64,000 nucleotides of DNA, taken from CAZOOK01 sp964581385 (lineage in GTDB: Bacteria; Pseudomonadota; Gammaproteobacteria; Nevskiales; Nevskiaceae). The number at the start of each line of letters is the position of its first letter. Position 1 is the stretch's first letter. Under the pieces are notes generated by a model, which saw nothing but the letters and a program-made list of their open reading frames with translations, was not told the DNA's origin and did not search any database. Positions 1 through 9,359 of this stretch are shown here, in pieces. Where the stretch lies: assembly GCA_964581385.1 (NCBI GenBank), contig CAZOOK010000008.1:62001-126000 (forward strand). Direction: 5' to 3'. The position numbers and the translations under genes are program-made.

Positions 1-945
1 TCGGCACGCGCTTGGTTGGAGCGGTATCACAGCGGCGATCTGCTGCTCGCGCCGCCGACACGTATCGCGCTCGACATACTTGCAGAAGATATCGCGGCGG
101 CGGCGATCAATTTTGAACAGCGCATCGAAGCGAATCCGCTGTTCATGATCGAAAGCGTGCGCGGCGTGCGCCAATTCTTCGTGCGCTCTCACACGCTGCC
201 GCCGGCGCAGTTCACAAACTGCTTCCTGATTGGCGACGACGACGCGCACCGCATTCTGGTCGATCCCTCGCCAAAGTCCGACGAACTCGCCGAAGCGTTG
301 ATCGCGGCCGCCGCCACGCTCGGCGTCCACGAAGTATTTCTGACGCACCACCACATCGATCATCGGGAGCGCGCGGAAGTGATTGCGCGCCGCCTTGGCG
401 TCGGTATCGCAATGAGCGCCGACACGCAGGCGCGGATCACCGCGCGGCAGCCCGGCGTATTCGACGGGCTTGCGGTGCGCAACTATGGCGACGGTGACCC
501 GGTTACACGCTGGCTAGGCCGCAGCGTACGTACCTACGCAGTGCCGGGCCACGACGAAGGTCAGCTCGCATTGATGCCGGATGGCCATGCCTGGTGCATC
601 GTCGGTGACCTGATCCAGGGCGTCGGCACGGTCGTCATCCCGTCGCCGGAAGGCAATATGCGCAAGTATTTCGCGTCGCTGGAGCGAGTTATCGCATGGA
701 ATCCGCGCGTAGTGATTCCGTCGCACGGCGTCGCGCAGGGCGGCCTGTTTTTCATCGAACAGACACTGCAGCATCGCCGCCAGCGCGAAGCACAGGTGTT
801 GACGCTGCATCGCGCCGGCAAGACGGCGGATGAAATGCTGCCGGAGATTTATCCGGCGCTCGATCCGCCCCTGCTGCCACTGGCAAAAATGAACATCGAC
901 AGCCATATCGCCAAGCTGCGCGAGGAAGGCCTCATCGCAGCGTGA
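1..945 (+). CDS. MBL-fold metallo-hydrolase, 5' end outside the window
   Basis: The frame is open to the first base, so the gene almost certainly starts upstream; the TTG at 16 is only the first possible start inside the window. The visible protein carries the metallo-beta-lactamase signature HHHIDH (HxHxDH type, around residue 115), a later VPGHDEGQ segment and a GDL metal-ligand segment, then a winged-helix-like tail near the C terminus. This is the layout of the LACTB2/glyoxalase-II-like branch. The residues before the MBL domain (YHSGDLLLAPPT) resemble the last helix of NUDIX proteins, and NUDIX-MBL fusions are known in proteobacteria, so the missing part may be a NUDIX domain (inference). 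The substrate cannot be told. It converges on the acetyltransferase gene, with only 9 bases between the two. Confidence 0.8.
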   Translation, partial: SARAWLERYHSGDLLLAPPTRIALDILAEDIAAAAINFEQRIEANPLFMIESVRGVRQFFVRSHTLPPAQFTNCFLIGDDDAHRILVDPSPKSDELAEALIAAAATLGVHEVFLTHHHIDHRERAEVIARRLGVGIAMSADTQARITARQPGVFDGLAVRNYGDGDPVTRWLGRSVRTYAVPGHDEGQLALMPDGHAWCIVGDLIQGVGTVVIPSPEGNMRKYFASLERVIAWNPRVVIPSHGVAQGGLFFIEQTLQHRRQREAQVLTLHRAGKTADEMLPEIYPALDPPLLPLAKMNIDSHIAKLREEGLIAA

Positions 946-954
946 AAACACGGT

Positions 955-1392
955 TCAGGCGCCGTCGTCCCGCGCCAGCCGCTTGCCCATCGACACCAAT
1001 TCCTCAGTGGCATAGCCGAGGCGCTCATAGAACGCGAGCACGTCTGCATTGCCGTGGCGTACCTGCAGGTTGATCTTGGGGCAGCCGAGCGCCAGCAACC
1101 GCCGTTCCGCTTCGGCCATCAGCGCCCGGCCGAGGCCGCGACCGCGATGCTGCGGTGAGACGGCGAGATAATTGATCCAACCGCGATGGCCTTCATAGCC
1201 GGCCATGACGCTGCCGGCGATCGTGCCGCCGGATTCGGCAACCAAAAACAGGTCCGCCTGGATTTTCAATTTGCGTAAAATATCTTTGCGGGGATCGTTC
1301 CAGGGGCGCGTCAGCCCGCAACTTTCCCAGAGCGTAACCACAGCTGTTTCGTCGGTGGGATCGTAGGAACGGATCGAAAACGAGTCGATCAC
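955..1392 (-). CDS. ypeA: GNAT acetyltransferase, YpeA-like
   Basis: A 145-residue single-domain GNAT protein. The acetyl-CoA binding motif A is clear (HRGRGLGRALMAEAE), preceded by the typical INYLAVSP strand, with a final FYERLGY segment. Length and sequence flavour match the small YpeA group, whose substrate is not established. The start overlaps the stop of the upstream DUF3108 gene by 4 bases, so it is probably the last gene of a purM-purN-DUF3108-ypeA transcript read on the minus strand. Confidence 0.8.
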   Translation of the reverse strand: MIDSFSIRSYDPTDETAVVTLWESCGLTRPWNDPRKDILRKLKIQADLFLVAESGGTIAGSVMAGYEGHRGWINYLAVSPQHRGRGLGRALMAEAERRLLALGCPKINLQVRHGNADVLAFYERLGYATEELVSMGKRLARDDGA

Positions 1393-2174
1393 CGTGCGAG
1401 TTCCATGCGCACCAGTGGTTTGCGATCGCTCTTGGTTTCGGTGATGACGGGAATGTAATCGCGCGCCGGCGCCGCCCAGAACCTTCCGATCTTGTTCGGA
1501 TTGTCGAAGCGTTCAAGCCGCAGCGTGTCGAAGGCACCGGCCGGCGTTTCGACTTTCTCGCGACCCGTGAGCTTGAACTTGTAATGCGTCAGATTCTTAC
1601 GATCGACCATCGTGAATTCCGCAACGGGGGGCTGCGCGTCGCCGGCGTGCTCGCGCACCCAGCGCCGCACGAGCTGCTGCAGGGCAATGCTGTCGATGGC
1701 GTCGTCGGGAATCTGCCGCACGCCACCCTTGTCGTCAGTGACCACGTGCTTGTTCCAGTCGAAGTCGAGCTTGTAACTTTGTTTGTCGTCGCCCGGCAGC
1801 ACCGATTCGAAATGCTGCGAGCGGATAACGCCGTTGCGCACGCAGAATAAGCTGAGCTGATTCGGCGAGCCGTAGATCGCGGCGACCAGCATGTTCGGAT
1901 GCGATTCGATCGTATAGCGATAACAGCCACTATCGCCATGCGGTTCGAGACGGATGTTCATTTCGCCGACGCCGAGGCCGCCCAGGGATACATCGTAGGC
2001 AACACTGAATGGCGTCAACTGCGCTGAAGCCGGCGAGGCTTCCGTAATGACGGGCGAGGCCGAGATCGTCGCCGATGCCGTCGCCGGATCGGGTGGCGTC
2101 CCCGCACCGATGACGACCGACGCGAACAGTGCCACGAGCACCATGCATGCGCTGCGGACATCGTATCGGTTCAT
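1389..2174 (-). CDS. DUF3108 exported protein
   Basis: A 261-residue protein with an N-terminal hydrophobic segment (residues about 9-24) suited to a signal peptide or anchor, then a beta-rich domain starting SVAYDVSLGGLGVGE, which is the DUF3108 pattern. Members are predicted periplasmic proteins without an assigned biochemical role. In many gammaproteobacteria this gene sits directly behind purN, as here; it overlaps the purN stop by 4 bases, so it is co-transcribed and translationally coupled. The link to purine synthesis is probably positional only. Confidence 0.75.
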   Translation of the reverse strand: MNRYDVRSACMVLVALFASVVIGAGTPPDPATASATISASPVITEASPASAQLTPFSVAYDVSLGGLGVGEMNIRLEPHGDSGCYRYTIESHPNMLVAAIYGSPNQLSLFCVRNGVIRSQHFESVLPGDDKQSYKLDFDWNKHVVTDDKGGVRQIPDDAIDSIALQQLVRRWVREHAGDAQPPVAEFTMVDRKNLTHYKFKLTGREKVETPAGAFDTLRLERFDNPNKIGRFWAAPARDYIPVITETKSDRKPLVRMELAR

Positions 2175-2845
2175 CGGAATCCCGCCTCCAGATCATTGAG
2201 ACCGCAGGGCTCATCCAGCCGTGAGCCGTGCAGCCAGGCACAACCGTCGCGCAATTCCAATTCGCCCCGCGCCATCCATGCAACCGCTTGCGGATAAATT
2301 TTCAACTCGACTTCTTCGAGTGTGCGGCGCGCCAAATGTTCCGCATCATCTTCCGGATTTACGCTGAAGCGACCCTGAATGACGCGCGGACCACCGTCAA
2401 GCTGCGAGGTGACGAAATGCACGGTTGCGCCGTGTTCACGGTCGCCGGCCGCGAGTGCACGCTTGTGGGTGTGCAATCCCGGATGCTTCGGCAGCAGCGA
2501 CGGATGGATGTTCAACATGCGTCCTTCGAACTCTCGCACGAAGGCGTCGCCGAGAACGCGCATGAAGCCGGCAAGCGCGACGATATCGGGTCGGCTGTAC
2601 CGCAATACGCGCGCCAGCTCGGCATCGAAGGCCGTGCGATCGGCAAATGCCCGGTGCGACACGACCTCGGTCGCCACGCCGGCATCGCGCGCATGAGCCA
2701 GTCCCCCGGCATCTTCGTGGTTGCTGATAACGATGGCAGCAGTGGCGGCGATGCGCCCGTCGCGCAGCGCCTCAAGCAAGGCCTGCAGATTCCGGCCGCG
2801 GCCGGAGATCAGAACGGCGAGACGGGGCGGCCGGCTAAACGGCAT
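2171..2845 (-). CDS. purN: Phosphoribosylglycinamide formyltransferase
   Basis: GAR transformylase transfers formyl from 10-formyl-THF to glycinamide ribonucleotide (third step of purine synthesis, cytosol). The phosphate loop SGRGRNLQALL is near the N terminus. The catalytic set is visible: Asn and His in NIHPSLLPKHPGL, a second His in GATVHFV and the Asp in LDGGP. At 224 residues it is slightly longer than the usual 210, the extra residues being C-terminal (GSRLDEPCGLNDLEAGFR). It follows purM after 1 base, the standard purMN pair. Confidence 0.95.
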   Translation of the reverse strand: MPFSRPPRLAVLISGRGRNLQALLEALRDGRIAATAAIVISNHEDAGGLAHARDAGVATEVVSHRAFADRTAFDAELARVLRYSRPDIVALAGFMRVLGDAFVREFEGRMLNIHPSLLPKHPGLHTHKRALAAGDREHGATVHFVTSQLDGGPRVIQGRFSVNPEDDAEHLARRTLEEVELKIYPQAVAWMARGELELRDGCAWLHGSRLDEPCGLNDLEAGFR

Positions 2846-2846
2846 C

Positions 2847-3881
2847 TCAGGCGTAACGCACGTCGGCAGACCTGCTTTTGACGACTTCGCCGAGCATCCA
2901 CGGTTTCAGCTTCGCGTGCTTCAGCGCGGCGATGGCGCCATCAGCCTGCGCGCGCGGGACCACCGCGACGAAACCGACACCGCAGTTGAACACACGCCAC
3001 ATCTCGTCCGGCTCGACGTTGCCCTCGGCCTGCAGCCAATCGAAAATCGGCGGCCGCGTCCAGCTCGCGGTGTCGACGACTGCCGCTGTTCCTTTTGGAA
3101 AGCAGCGCGTCAGGTTGTCAGTGATGCCGCCGCCGGTGATGTGCGCCATGCCGCGCACCGTCATGCCTGATTCGATCAGCTTGAGAATCGGCTTGACGTA
3201 GATATTCGTCGGCGCCAGCAGCGCATCGGCGAGCGTGCCCTTGCCGAAGGTAGTGTCGAGCTTGCGCTTGCGCGTCGCGATGATTTTGCGGATCAGCGAA
3301 TAGCCGTTGGAGTGCGGACCCGACGATGGCAGGGCGATCAATACATCACCCGCCTTGATGCGGCTGCCGTCGATGATTTTCGCTTTCTCCGCGACGCCGA
3401 CGCAGAAGCCGGCGAGATCGAACTCGCCGTCCGCGTACATGCCCGGCATTTCAGCCGTCTCGCCACCCACCAGCGCGCAACCGGCAAGCTTGCAGCCGCG
3501 CGCGATGCCCTTGATGACGCTCGCTGCGACGCGCTTTTCGAGCCGCCCGGTTGCGAAGTAATCGAGAAAGAACAGCGGCTCGGCACCGGAGACGAGTACG
3601 TCGTTGACGCACATCGCCACCAGATCCTGACCCAGGCCTTCGACGCGGCCGGTATCGATGCCGAGCTTGAGCTTGGTGCCGACGCCGTCCGTACCCGAAA
3701 CCAGCACCGGTTGCCGGTATTTCTTCGGCAGACCGACCAGTGCGCCGAAACCACCGACGCCTGCCAATACCTCGGGGCGTCGTGTCGAGCGCACGATCTT
3801 CTTGATGTCTTCGACGAGCGCATCGCCGGCATCGATATCGACGCCGGCGTCGCGATAACTGAGAGCGCGCCTGCTGGCCAT
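2847..3881 (-). CDS. purM: Phosphoribosylformylglycinamidine cyclo-ligase
   Basis: AIR synthetase closes the imidazole ring of FGAM in an ATP-dependent reaction (fifth step of purine synthesis). The 344-residue length is normal. Family landmarks are DAGVDIDAGD at the N terminus, VSGTDGVGTKLKLG, CVNDVLVSGAEPLFFLDYFA, GGETAEMPGMY and HITGGGITDN. It is the first gene of the purM-purN-DUF3108-ypeA transcript; guaB lies upstream on the same strand, 87 bases away. Confidence 0.96.
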   Translation of the reverse strand: MASRRALSYRDAGVDIDAGDALVEDIKKIVRSTRRPEVLAGVGGFGALVGLPKKYRQPVLVSGTDGVGTKLKLGIDTGRVEGLGQDLVAMCVNDVLVSGAEPLFFLDYFATGRLEKRVAASVIKGIARGCKLAGCALVGGETAEMPGMYADGEFDLAGFCVGVAEKAKIIDGSRIKAGDVLIALPSSGPHSNGYSLIRKIIATRKRKLDTTFGKGTLADALLAPTNIYVKPILKLIESGMTVRGMAHITGGGITDNLTRCFPKGTAAVVDTASWTRPPIFDWLQAEGNVEPDEMWRVFNCGVGFVAVVPRAQADGAIAALKHAKLKPWMLGEVVKSRSADVRYA

Positions 3882-3968
3882 GAACGGAAATCCTGACGGT
3901 TGATTAATTAGGGCGAGCGCTCATGCCCGCCCGCGAAGCACAGTCACGCCGGCATCGGATCGCAAGTC

Positions 3969-5459
3969 CTACGCTTCGCTGCGGTAGTTCGGTGCTTCCT
4001 TGACGATGCTGACGTCGTGCACATGCGATTCTTTGATGCCCGCCGAGGTAATCTTCACGAAGCGCGTTTTCGTGCGCAAATCCTCGATACTCTTGCATCC
4101 GGTATAACCCATGCTCGCGCGCAGACCGCCGATCATCTGATGCACGATTGCCGCCATCGGCCCCTTGTACGGCACGCGGCCTTCGATGCCTTCCGGCACC
4201 AGCTTCTCGACCTCGCTGGTGGTGTCCTGGAAGTAGCGATCCTTGGAGCCCTGCACCTGCGACATCGCGCCGAGCGAACCCATGCCGCGATAAGACTTGT
4301 AGGAGCGGCCCTGATACAACTCGACATCGCCGGGCGCCTCCTCGGTACCGGCGAACAGACTGCCCGCCATCACCACGTAGGCACCGGCGGCCAGGGCTTT
4401 GGCGAAATCTCCGGAGTAGCGCACGCCGCCATCGGCGATCAAGGGCGTTCCAGTCTTGGCAAGCTCTTTCGCGACCGACATGACCGCGCTGATCTGCGGG
4501 ACACCGACACCGGCGACGATGCGCGTGGTGCAGATCGAACCGGGACCGATGCCAACCTTGACCGCGTCCGCGCCCGCATCGATAAGAGCACGCGCCGCCT
4601 CGCCGGTGGCGATATTGCCGCCGATGACTTGCAAAACGGTGTACTTCTTCTTGATCGCGGTGACGCGATCGAGCACGCCCTTGCTGTGGCCGTGCGCGGT
4701 ATCGACGATGACGACGTCGACTCCCGCTTCGACCAGCGCGGCGACGCGATCTTCGGTCTCCGGTCCGGTACCAACGGCGGCACCGACACGCAAACGGCCA
4801 TGATTGTCCTTGCAGGCGCTCGGAAAGTCGGTGGATTTCTGGATGTCCTTCACCGTAATCATGCCGCGCAACTGGAAGCGGTCGTTGATGACCAACACCT
4901 TTTCGATACGGTGCTTATGCAGCTTGGCGATGACTTCGTCGCGCGACGCGCCTTCCCTGACCGTCACCAAGTGCTCCTTGGGCGTCATGATGCTGCCGAC
5001 AGCTTCATCGAAACGGGTTTCGAAACGCAGATCGCGACTGGTGACGATACCGACGAGCTGTACGCCGTCGACGACGGGCACACCGGAAATGTGATTTTCG
5101 CGCGTGAGTTTCAGCACCTCGCCGATGGTCATCGTCGGCGGCACTGTGATGGGATCGGCAATGATGCCGCTCTCGTACTTCTTCACCCGGCGCACTTCCA
5201 AGGCCTGACCGGCGATCGTCAAATTCTTGTGCACGATGCCGATGCCGCCTTCCTGCGCGATGGCGATCGCCAGACGCGATTCAGTGACGGTATCCATCGC
5301 CGCCGAAACCAGCGGGATATTCAAGGTGATGCGGGAAGTCAGGGCGGTGCGCAGGTCGACCTGACGCGGCAGCACGTCGGAATACGCGGGCTGCAGCAGA
5401 ACGTCGTCGAAGGTGAGCGCTTCCAGATCGATGCGGGAGTCTGGAGAAACTTTGGTCAT
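3969..5459 (-). CDS. guaB: Inosine-5'-monophosphate dehydrogenase
   Basis: IMPDH oxidises IMP to XMP with NAD+, committing flux to GMP. The start chosen is the ATG at 5459 (MTKVSPDSR), which has a good GGAGG five bases upstream; a longer reading with five extra residues lacks this support. The 496 residues contain LTFDDVLLQPAYSD at the N terminus, a two-CBS insert at about residues 90-205 (IIADPITVPPTMTIGEVL and a second repeat starting IMTPKEHLVTV), and the catalytic loop GPGSICTTR with Cys310. The flap Arg-Tyr region (QGSKDRYFQ) is intact. guaA does not follow; the downstream neighbours are purM and purN. It is divergent from xseA. Confidence 0.96.
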   Translation of the reverse strand: MTKVSPDSRIDLEALTFDDVLLQPAYSDVLPRQVDLRTALTSRITLNIPLVSAAMDTVTESRLAIAIAQEGGIGIVHKNLTIAGQALEVRRVKKYESGIIADPITVPPTMTIGEVLKLTRENHISGVPVVDGVQLVGIVTSRDLRFETRFDEAVGSIMTPKEHLVTVREGASRDEVIAKLHKHRIEKVLVINDRFQLRGMITVKDIQKSTDFPSACKDNHGRLRVGAAVGTGPETEDRVAALVEAGVDVVIVDTAHGHSKGVLDRVTAIKKKYTVLQVIGGNIATGEAARALIDAGADAVKVGIGPGSICTTRIVAGVGVPQISAVMSVAKELAKTGTPLIADGGVRYSGDFAKALAAGAYVVMAGSLFAGTEEAPGDVELYQGRSYKSYRGMGSLGAMSQVQGSKDRYFQDTTSEVEKLVPEGIEGRVPYKGPMAAIVHQMIGGLRASMGYTGCKSIEDLRTKTRFVKITSAGIKESHVHDVSIVKEAPNYRSEA

Positions 5460-5464
5460 TAACG

Positions 5465-5486
5465 CCTCCGGCAAAGCCGTATTATA
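5465..5486 (-). promoter_or_regulatory. guaB core promoter element and ribosome binding site
   Basis: A perfect TATAAT (complement of 5481-5486) and a GGAGG (complement of 5465-5469) precede the guaB ATG. With a start site about seven bases past the -10, the untranslated leader would be only some 15 bases. No strong -35 is seen 17 bases upstream, so an activator or extended contacts may be needed. The element lies in the 53-base guaB-xseA divergent gap. Confidence 0.5.
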
Positions 5487-5512
5487 CGGAAACGCTCCGC
5501 GCTCGACTCTAT

Positions 5513-6883
5513 ATGTCCGCCCCGCCCGCCAATACCGGCCGCACGATCTACGCCGTTTCCGAGCTGACCGAAATCCTGCGCGCGCTGCTCGAAGACAGCC
5601 TGCCGAGCCTGTGGGTACAAGGCGAGCTATCCAATTTCGCGCGGCCGGCGTCGGGACACTGGTATTTCACGCTAAAGGACGATCGCGCACAGATGCGCTG
5701 CGCCATGTTCCGCAACGCCAATTACCACGTGCGGCCGACGCCGAAGGATGGCGATTCGGTCCTGGTACGGGCAAAGGCTGGCGTGTATCCGGCGCGCGGC
5801 GAACTGCAACTGATCGTCGAGCACATGGAGCCCGCCGGTACCGGCGCCTTGCTGCGCGCATTCGAGGAGCTCAAGGCGAAACTCGCCGCCGAAGGCCTGT
5901 TCGATGCTGCGCTGAAACGCCCGCTGCCGCCGGCGCCGCGTCGCATCGGTCTCATCACCTCCGCCACCGGCGCCGCGGTGCACGACGTGCTGACTACGCT
6001 GGCGCGGCGCTGGCCGCTGGCGGAAGTCCTTTTGTATCCGGTACCGGTGCAAGGCAAGGAGGCGCCGCCGGCCGTCGTGCGCGCGCTGAACGAACTGCCA
6101 AAGCGTGCGGCGACCCACGGCTCGGTCGACGTGATCCTGCTGGTGCGCGGCGGCGGCTCGCTCGAAGATTTGTGGGCGTTCAACGACGAAGGCGTCGCGC
6201 GCGCGATCCGCGCCTGTGCAGTGCCGGTGATCAGCGGCGTCGGCCACGAAGTGGATATCACGATCGCGGATTTCGCCGCCGACCTGCGTGCCGCGACACC
6301 GACCGCCGCTGCCGAGCTGGCGACACCAGATATCGCCGAATGGGAGCAACATCTGGAACGGCTCGCGACGCGCCACGCCGAAAATTTCGAGCGGCGGCTT
6401 CACACCGAAACACGGACACTCGATGCGCTCGACGCGCGCCTGCAGCGGCAGAATCCACAGCGTCGTCTGTCCGATCGTGCGCAGCGGCTCGACGAATTGA
6501 CGGCCCGGCTCGGCGCCTTGGCGCGAGCGGTGCAACGAACGCACGGCACGCGTCTCGCGCATAGTCAGGCGCGCTTGCTGGCACTGCGTCCGCACATGCG
6601 CATCGAATCCTCACGCCGCCACATCGATAACCTCGATGTGCGCCTGCGCCGTACGATCGCTGCTGCACTGGGCACCACACGTCACCGGCTGGTGCGCGCG
6701 GAAAGCCTGCTCACTTCGCTCAATCCGCGTGCGGTACTCGAACGCGGTTATGCGATCGTCCGCGACCCGGAAGGGCGCGTACTCCGTGACGCGGAAAACA
6801 TCACGCCCGGAAGTGCCATCGATATTCTGCTGGCCAGCGCGCGTCTCCGCGGCACCGTCACCGGTATTGATCAGACGGACTAA
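5513..6883 (+). CDS. xseA: Exodeoxyribonuclease VII large subunit
   Basis: Catalytic subunit of the ssDNA exonuclease that, with XseB, degrades single-stranded DNA in repair. The 456-residue length is usual. The N-terminal OB fold (YAVSELTEILRALLED, LWVQGELSNF) is followed by the catalytic region with RIGLITSATGAAVHDVL, ILLVRGGGSLEDLWAFNDE and PVISGVGHEVDITIADFAADLRAATPT (given here in pieces), then a long helical region (about 290-400). xseB is not adjacent. It is divergent from guaB, a common arrangement in gammaproteobacteria. Confidence 0.95.
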   Translation: MSAPPANTGRTIYAVSELTEILRALLEDSLPSLWVQGELSNFARPASGHWYFTLKDDRAQMRCAMFRNANYHVRPTPKDGDSVLVRAKAGVYPARGELQLIVEHMEPAGTGALLRAFEELKAKLAAEGLFDAALKRPLPPAPRRIGLITSATGAAVHDVLTTLARRWPLAEVLLYPVPVQGKEAPPAVVRALNELPKRAATHGSVDVILLVRGGGSLEDLWAFNDEGVARAIRACAVPVISGVGHEVDITIADFAADLRAATPTAAAELATPDIAEWEQHLERLATRHAENFERRLHTETRTLDALDARLQRQNPQRRLSDRAQRLDELTARLGALARAVQRTHGTRLAHSQARLLALRPHMRIESSRRHIDNLDVRLRRTIAAALGTTRHRLVRAESLLTSLNPRAVLERGYAIVRDPEGRVLRDAENITPGSAIDILLASARLRGTVTGIDQTD

Positions 6884-7099
6884 CGGTCACCCGGCTTTCT
6901 CGTTCTGCTCATCCGGTTCGCGCGCCGATCTGATCACACCACCGTTTGTGCTCCGCAGCGAACCGCTCAGTTCGCCGGAATTCCAGCAAAAACCCGCTCG
7001 CTCCGGAAACAGAATCCGCTCGTCAGTCTTGAAACGTTCGCCCCCGGGGTGGAGCGGTTAAGGTGCGTCCCATCGAATCCCCCCCGACGGAATTACATC
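6884..7099 (+). other. Intergenic stretch, no gene seen
   Basis: 216 bases between xseA and the esterase. No RNA gene or convincing hairpin is visible. A GTG-initiated extension of the downstream gene at 7049 is possible but would place charged residues in front of a clear signal peptide, so I leave it out. Confidence 0.4.
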
Positions 7100-8071
7100 G
7101 TGATTTTCAGGAAGACGTTCGCCGCGCTTGTGCTTGTTAGCTTGATTATGGGCAGCATGCCCACCAACGCACATGCGCGCGTGATCGGTCAAGCGGCGGC
7201 ATTGAATCCTACATTCGGCACTGTCAGCTTCTACCAAGGTTTCACAAATACGGCCAAAAGCGATACCCGGTCCGTGCTCTTCATTACGCCGGCCTATCAG
7301 CGTGCAGGAACGAAAGCGCCGGTTATCGTCATGCTTCATTACGATACCGGCACTCCCGAGTTGCAGGCGAATGTGTCTAACGCCGGCACGCTGGCGGCGA
7401 AGATGGGCTATTGGGTGATCCTGCCGCCCGGAATCAACGGCCACTGGAGCGACGATCCGGCCGCCACCACGACGGATGATGTTGGCTTCCTCAGCGCAAT
7501 GATCGCGGCGGCCACCAAGCAATATCCGATCGATGCGACTCGCATTTCGATGACGGGTTATTCAAACGGTGGATTCATGACCCAACGCATGGCTTGCGAA
7601 CGCCCAGGCCTGCTGGCCGCCGGAATTTCAGTGGCCGCCAGCATGCGCACTTCCCTGAGCAAGCAATGCGCGCCGGGTCGCCCGGTCCCGATGGTATACG
7701 TGCTCGGCACCGCCGACCCGATCGTTCCTTATGCTGGCGCACAGACGAAGTCCAGCAACAGTTCCTTCCTCAGCGCCATGAACTCATTCTTGATGTGGGG
7801 TGGCTTCAACCGCTGCACGATGTCGTCCACCTATTCCACCAACCTGCCAGTCACGGCCGCCGATGGCACCTCGGTGAAGCTCCAGCACAACGCCGCGTGC
7901 GGATCGGGCGGCGAAGTGGATATCTATACGATCAACAATGGTGGCCACACTTGGCCGGGTGGTCCGCAGCTGAACACTCCCACCGCCCTCGGCACCATCA
8001 GCAAAAACCTCGACGCGACGGCGATGATCGGCAACTTTGCCAAGTTGTGGACAAACTCATCGACGCATTGA
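7100..8071 (+). CDS. Secreted PHB-depolymerase/feruloyl-esterase-like hydrolase (LpqC type)
   Basis: Start set at the GTG at 7100, giving a signal peptide (FRKTFAALVLVSLIMGSMPTN, cleavage near AHA). The 323-residue protein is an alpha/beta hydrolase with the nucleophile elbow GYSNGG, an acid segment GTADPIVPYAG, and a His in NGGHTWPGG. This is the polyhydroxybutyrate depolymerase / feruloyl esterase family with a secreted enzyme acting on short esters or polyesters; the substrate is not determinable. It stands alone and ends 30 bases before a strong terminator. A second secreted protein with a related SNGG elbow is encoded at 37.4 kb. Confidence 0.8.
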   Translation: MIFRKTFAALVLVSLIMGSMPTNAHARVIGQAAALNPTFGTVSFYQGFTNTAKSDTRSVLFITPAYQRAGTKAPVIVMLHYDTGTPELQANVSNAGTLAAKMGYWVILPPGINGHWSDDPAATTTDDVGFLSAMIAAATKQYPIDATRISMTGYSNGGFMTQRMACERPGLLAAGISVAASMRTSLSKQCAPGRPVPMVYVLGTADPIVPYAGAQTKSSNSSFLSAMNSFLMWGGFNRCTMSSTYSTNLPVTAADGTSVKLQHNAACGSGGEVDIYTINNGGHTWPGGPQLNTPTALGTISKNLDATAMIGNFAKLWTNSSTH

Positions 8072-8100
8072 GCGAATACTCGTAAGCAACCTAACCAATA

Positions 8101-8140
8101 AACGGCGGACACCGTGCAAGGTGTTCGCCGTTATGTTTTT
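8101..8140 (+). terminator. Rho-independent terminator after the esterase gene
   Basis: A 13-bp stem with a single mismatched or wobble position (8101-8113 with 8120-8132) and a six-base loop is followed by ATGTTTTT. It ends the esterase transcript and separates it from rdgC. Confidence 0.85.
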
Positions 8141-8235
8141 GCCGGCAAGTTTCAGCGACTCGTCACACTGATCCGCTTTCTCCCTTAGAATCCCGCGCCC
8201 CAGCCGCTTTGAAACCGGACAGGAGCGTATATCCG

Positions 8236-9129
8236 ATGTGGTTCAAGAATCTGCACCTCTTCCATCTCGAACAACCGTGGAAGCTGTCGCCCGGCCGACT
8301 CGAAGAGCAACTTGCCACGCGCCCGCTGACACCCTGCCCGGCAATGAGCCTGCAAAGTAGCGGCTGGGTCGCGCCACTGGAAACCGCAGGACTGGTGCAG
8401 AGCCTTGAAAAGCAGATATTGATTGCGCTCGGCACCGAACAGAAACTGCTGCCCTCGACGGTCGTCAACGAATCCGCCAAAACCCGCGCGCTGGCCTGGG
8501 AAAAGCGGCGGGGCTTCAAACCGGGCCGCAAGCTAATGCGCGAGTTCAAGGACCAGGCGACTGCAGAATTATTGCCGCGCGCGTTCGCGCGCCGCCGCGT
8601 CACGCGCGCCTGGATCAACCCGACGGCGCGTAGCATCGTTGTCGACTCCGCTTCCCCGACCCGCGCTGAGAGTGTCATCGAGCAATTGCGCGATACGCTC
8701 GGCGAGCTGAACGTATCGCTGCCGCAACCTGAGAGCGCACCGTCGGCGACCATGACCGCCTGGCTGGCAACCGGCCGCGCACCGGGCCGATTCGCGCTCG
8801 GAGAGGAATGCGAGCTGACCGGCGGCGACGACACCAAGTCGGTAGTGCGCTATCTGCGCCATCCGCTGCACGCGGCGCAGCTGCGCCGTCATCTTGACGA
8901 AGGCTTTCGTGCATCGCGCCTGGAGTTAATCTGGAACAGCCGGGTCTCACTGATCGTCAACGATAAGTTGCAGCTCAAGCGCGTCGCTTTTCTCGACATC
9001 GACAAGAATTCCGAAGCCGGCAACGAACTGAGCCCGGAGCAGAAGTTTGAAGCCGACTTCGCGCTGATGACCGGCGAATATGCCGATCTGCTGAAGGATC
9101 TGTTCGAGGCCTTCGGCGCCAAGTCCTGA
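8236..9129 (+). CDS. rdgC: Recombination-associated protein RdgC
   Basis: RdgC is a ring-forming DNA-binding protein on the nucleoid that counteracts RecA. The start is the ATG at 8236 (MWFKNLHLF), preceded by AGGAG; a longer frame from 8209 is less likely. The 297 residues match the family length and landmarks: MWFKNLHLFHLEQPW at the N terminus, SGWVAPL, EKLLPSTVVNE-like segment (QKLLPSTVVNES) and DFALMTGEYADLLKDL near the end. It stands as a single gene. Confidence 0.93.
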   Translation: MWFKNLHLFHLEQPWKLSPGRLEEQLATRPLTPCPAMSLQSSGWVAPLETAGLVQSLEKQILIALGTEQKLLPSTVVNESAKTRALAWEKRRGFKPGRKLMREFKDQATAELLPRAFARRRVTRAWINPTARSIVVDSASPTRAESVIEQLRDTLGELNVSLPQPESAPSATMTAWLATGRAPGRFALGEECELTGGDDTKSVVRYLRHPLHAAQLRRHLDEGFRASRLELIWNSRVSLIVNDKLQLKRVAFLDIDKNSEAGNELSPEQKFEADFALMTGEYADLLKDLFEAFGAKS

Positions 9130-9216
9130 ATGCCAATGACCTGCCCTGTCTCGCGCTCTGCATCGCGCGTGGTGATCCGGCAGGGGTTTCATTACAATAC
9201 GCGCTGCTTCAGACCT

Positions 9217-9292
9217 GCTCCCATCGTCTAGAGGCCTAGGACGGAGCCCTCTCACGGCTTAAACCGGGGTTCGAATCCCCGTGGGAGCGCCA
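9217..9292 (+). tRNA. tRNA-Glu (anticodon CTC)
   Basis: A 76-base cloverleaf: acceptor stem 9217-9223 with 9282-9288, discriminator G, and an encoded CCA at 9290-9292. The anticodon loop reads CTCTCAC, so the anticodon is CTC, reading GAG. The T arm GGGGTTCGAATCCCC is perfect. The body closely resembles the usual bacterial tRNA-Glu(TTC), and CTC is the less common isoacceptor, found mostly in GC-rich genomes. A TACAAT about 20 bases upstream may be its -10 element. Confidence 0.95.
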
Positions 9293-9359
9293 TTTTTCGC
9301 GATCGGCAGGCCGGTCGCTTGTGGCGTTCGGCGGTTCGCAGGAACTCGCGGAGCGACCG

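Noticed and set aside
4017..5462. A 481-codon frame on the plus strand opposite guaB
   Set aside because: Antisense shadow of a GC-rich gene; the minus-strand frame encodes unmistakable IMPDH motifs.
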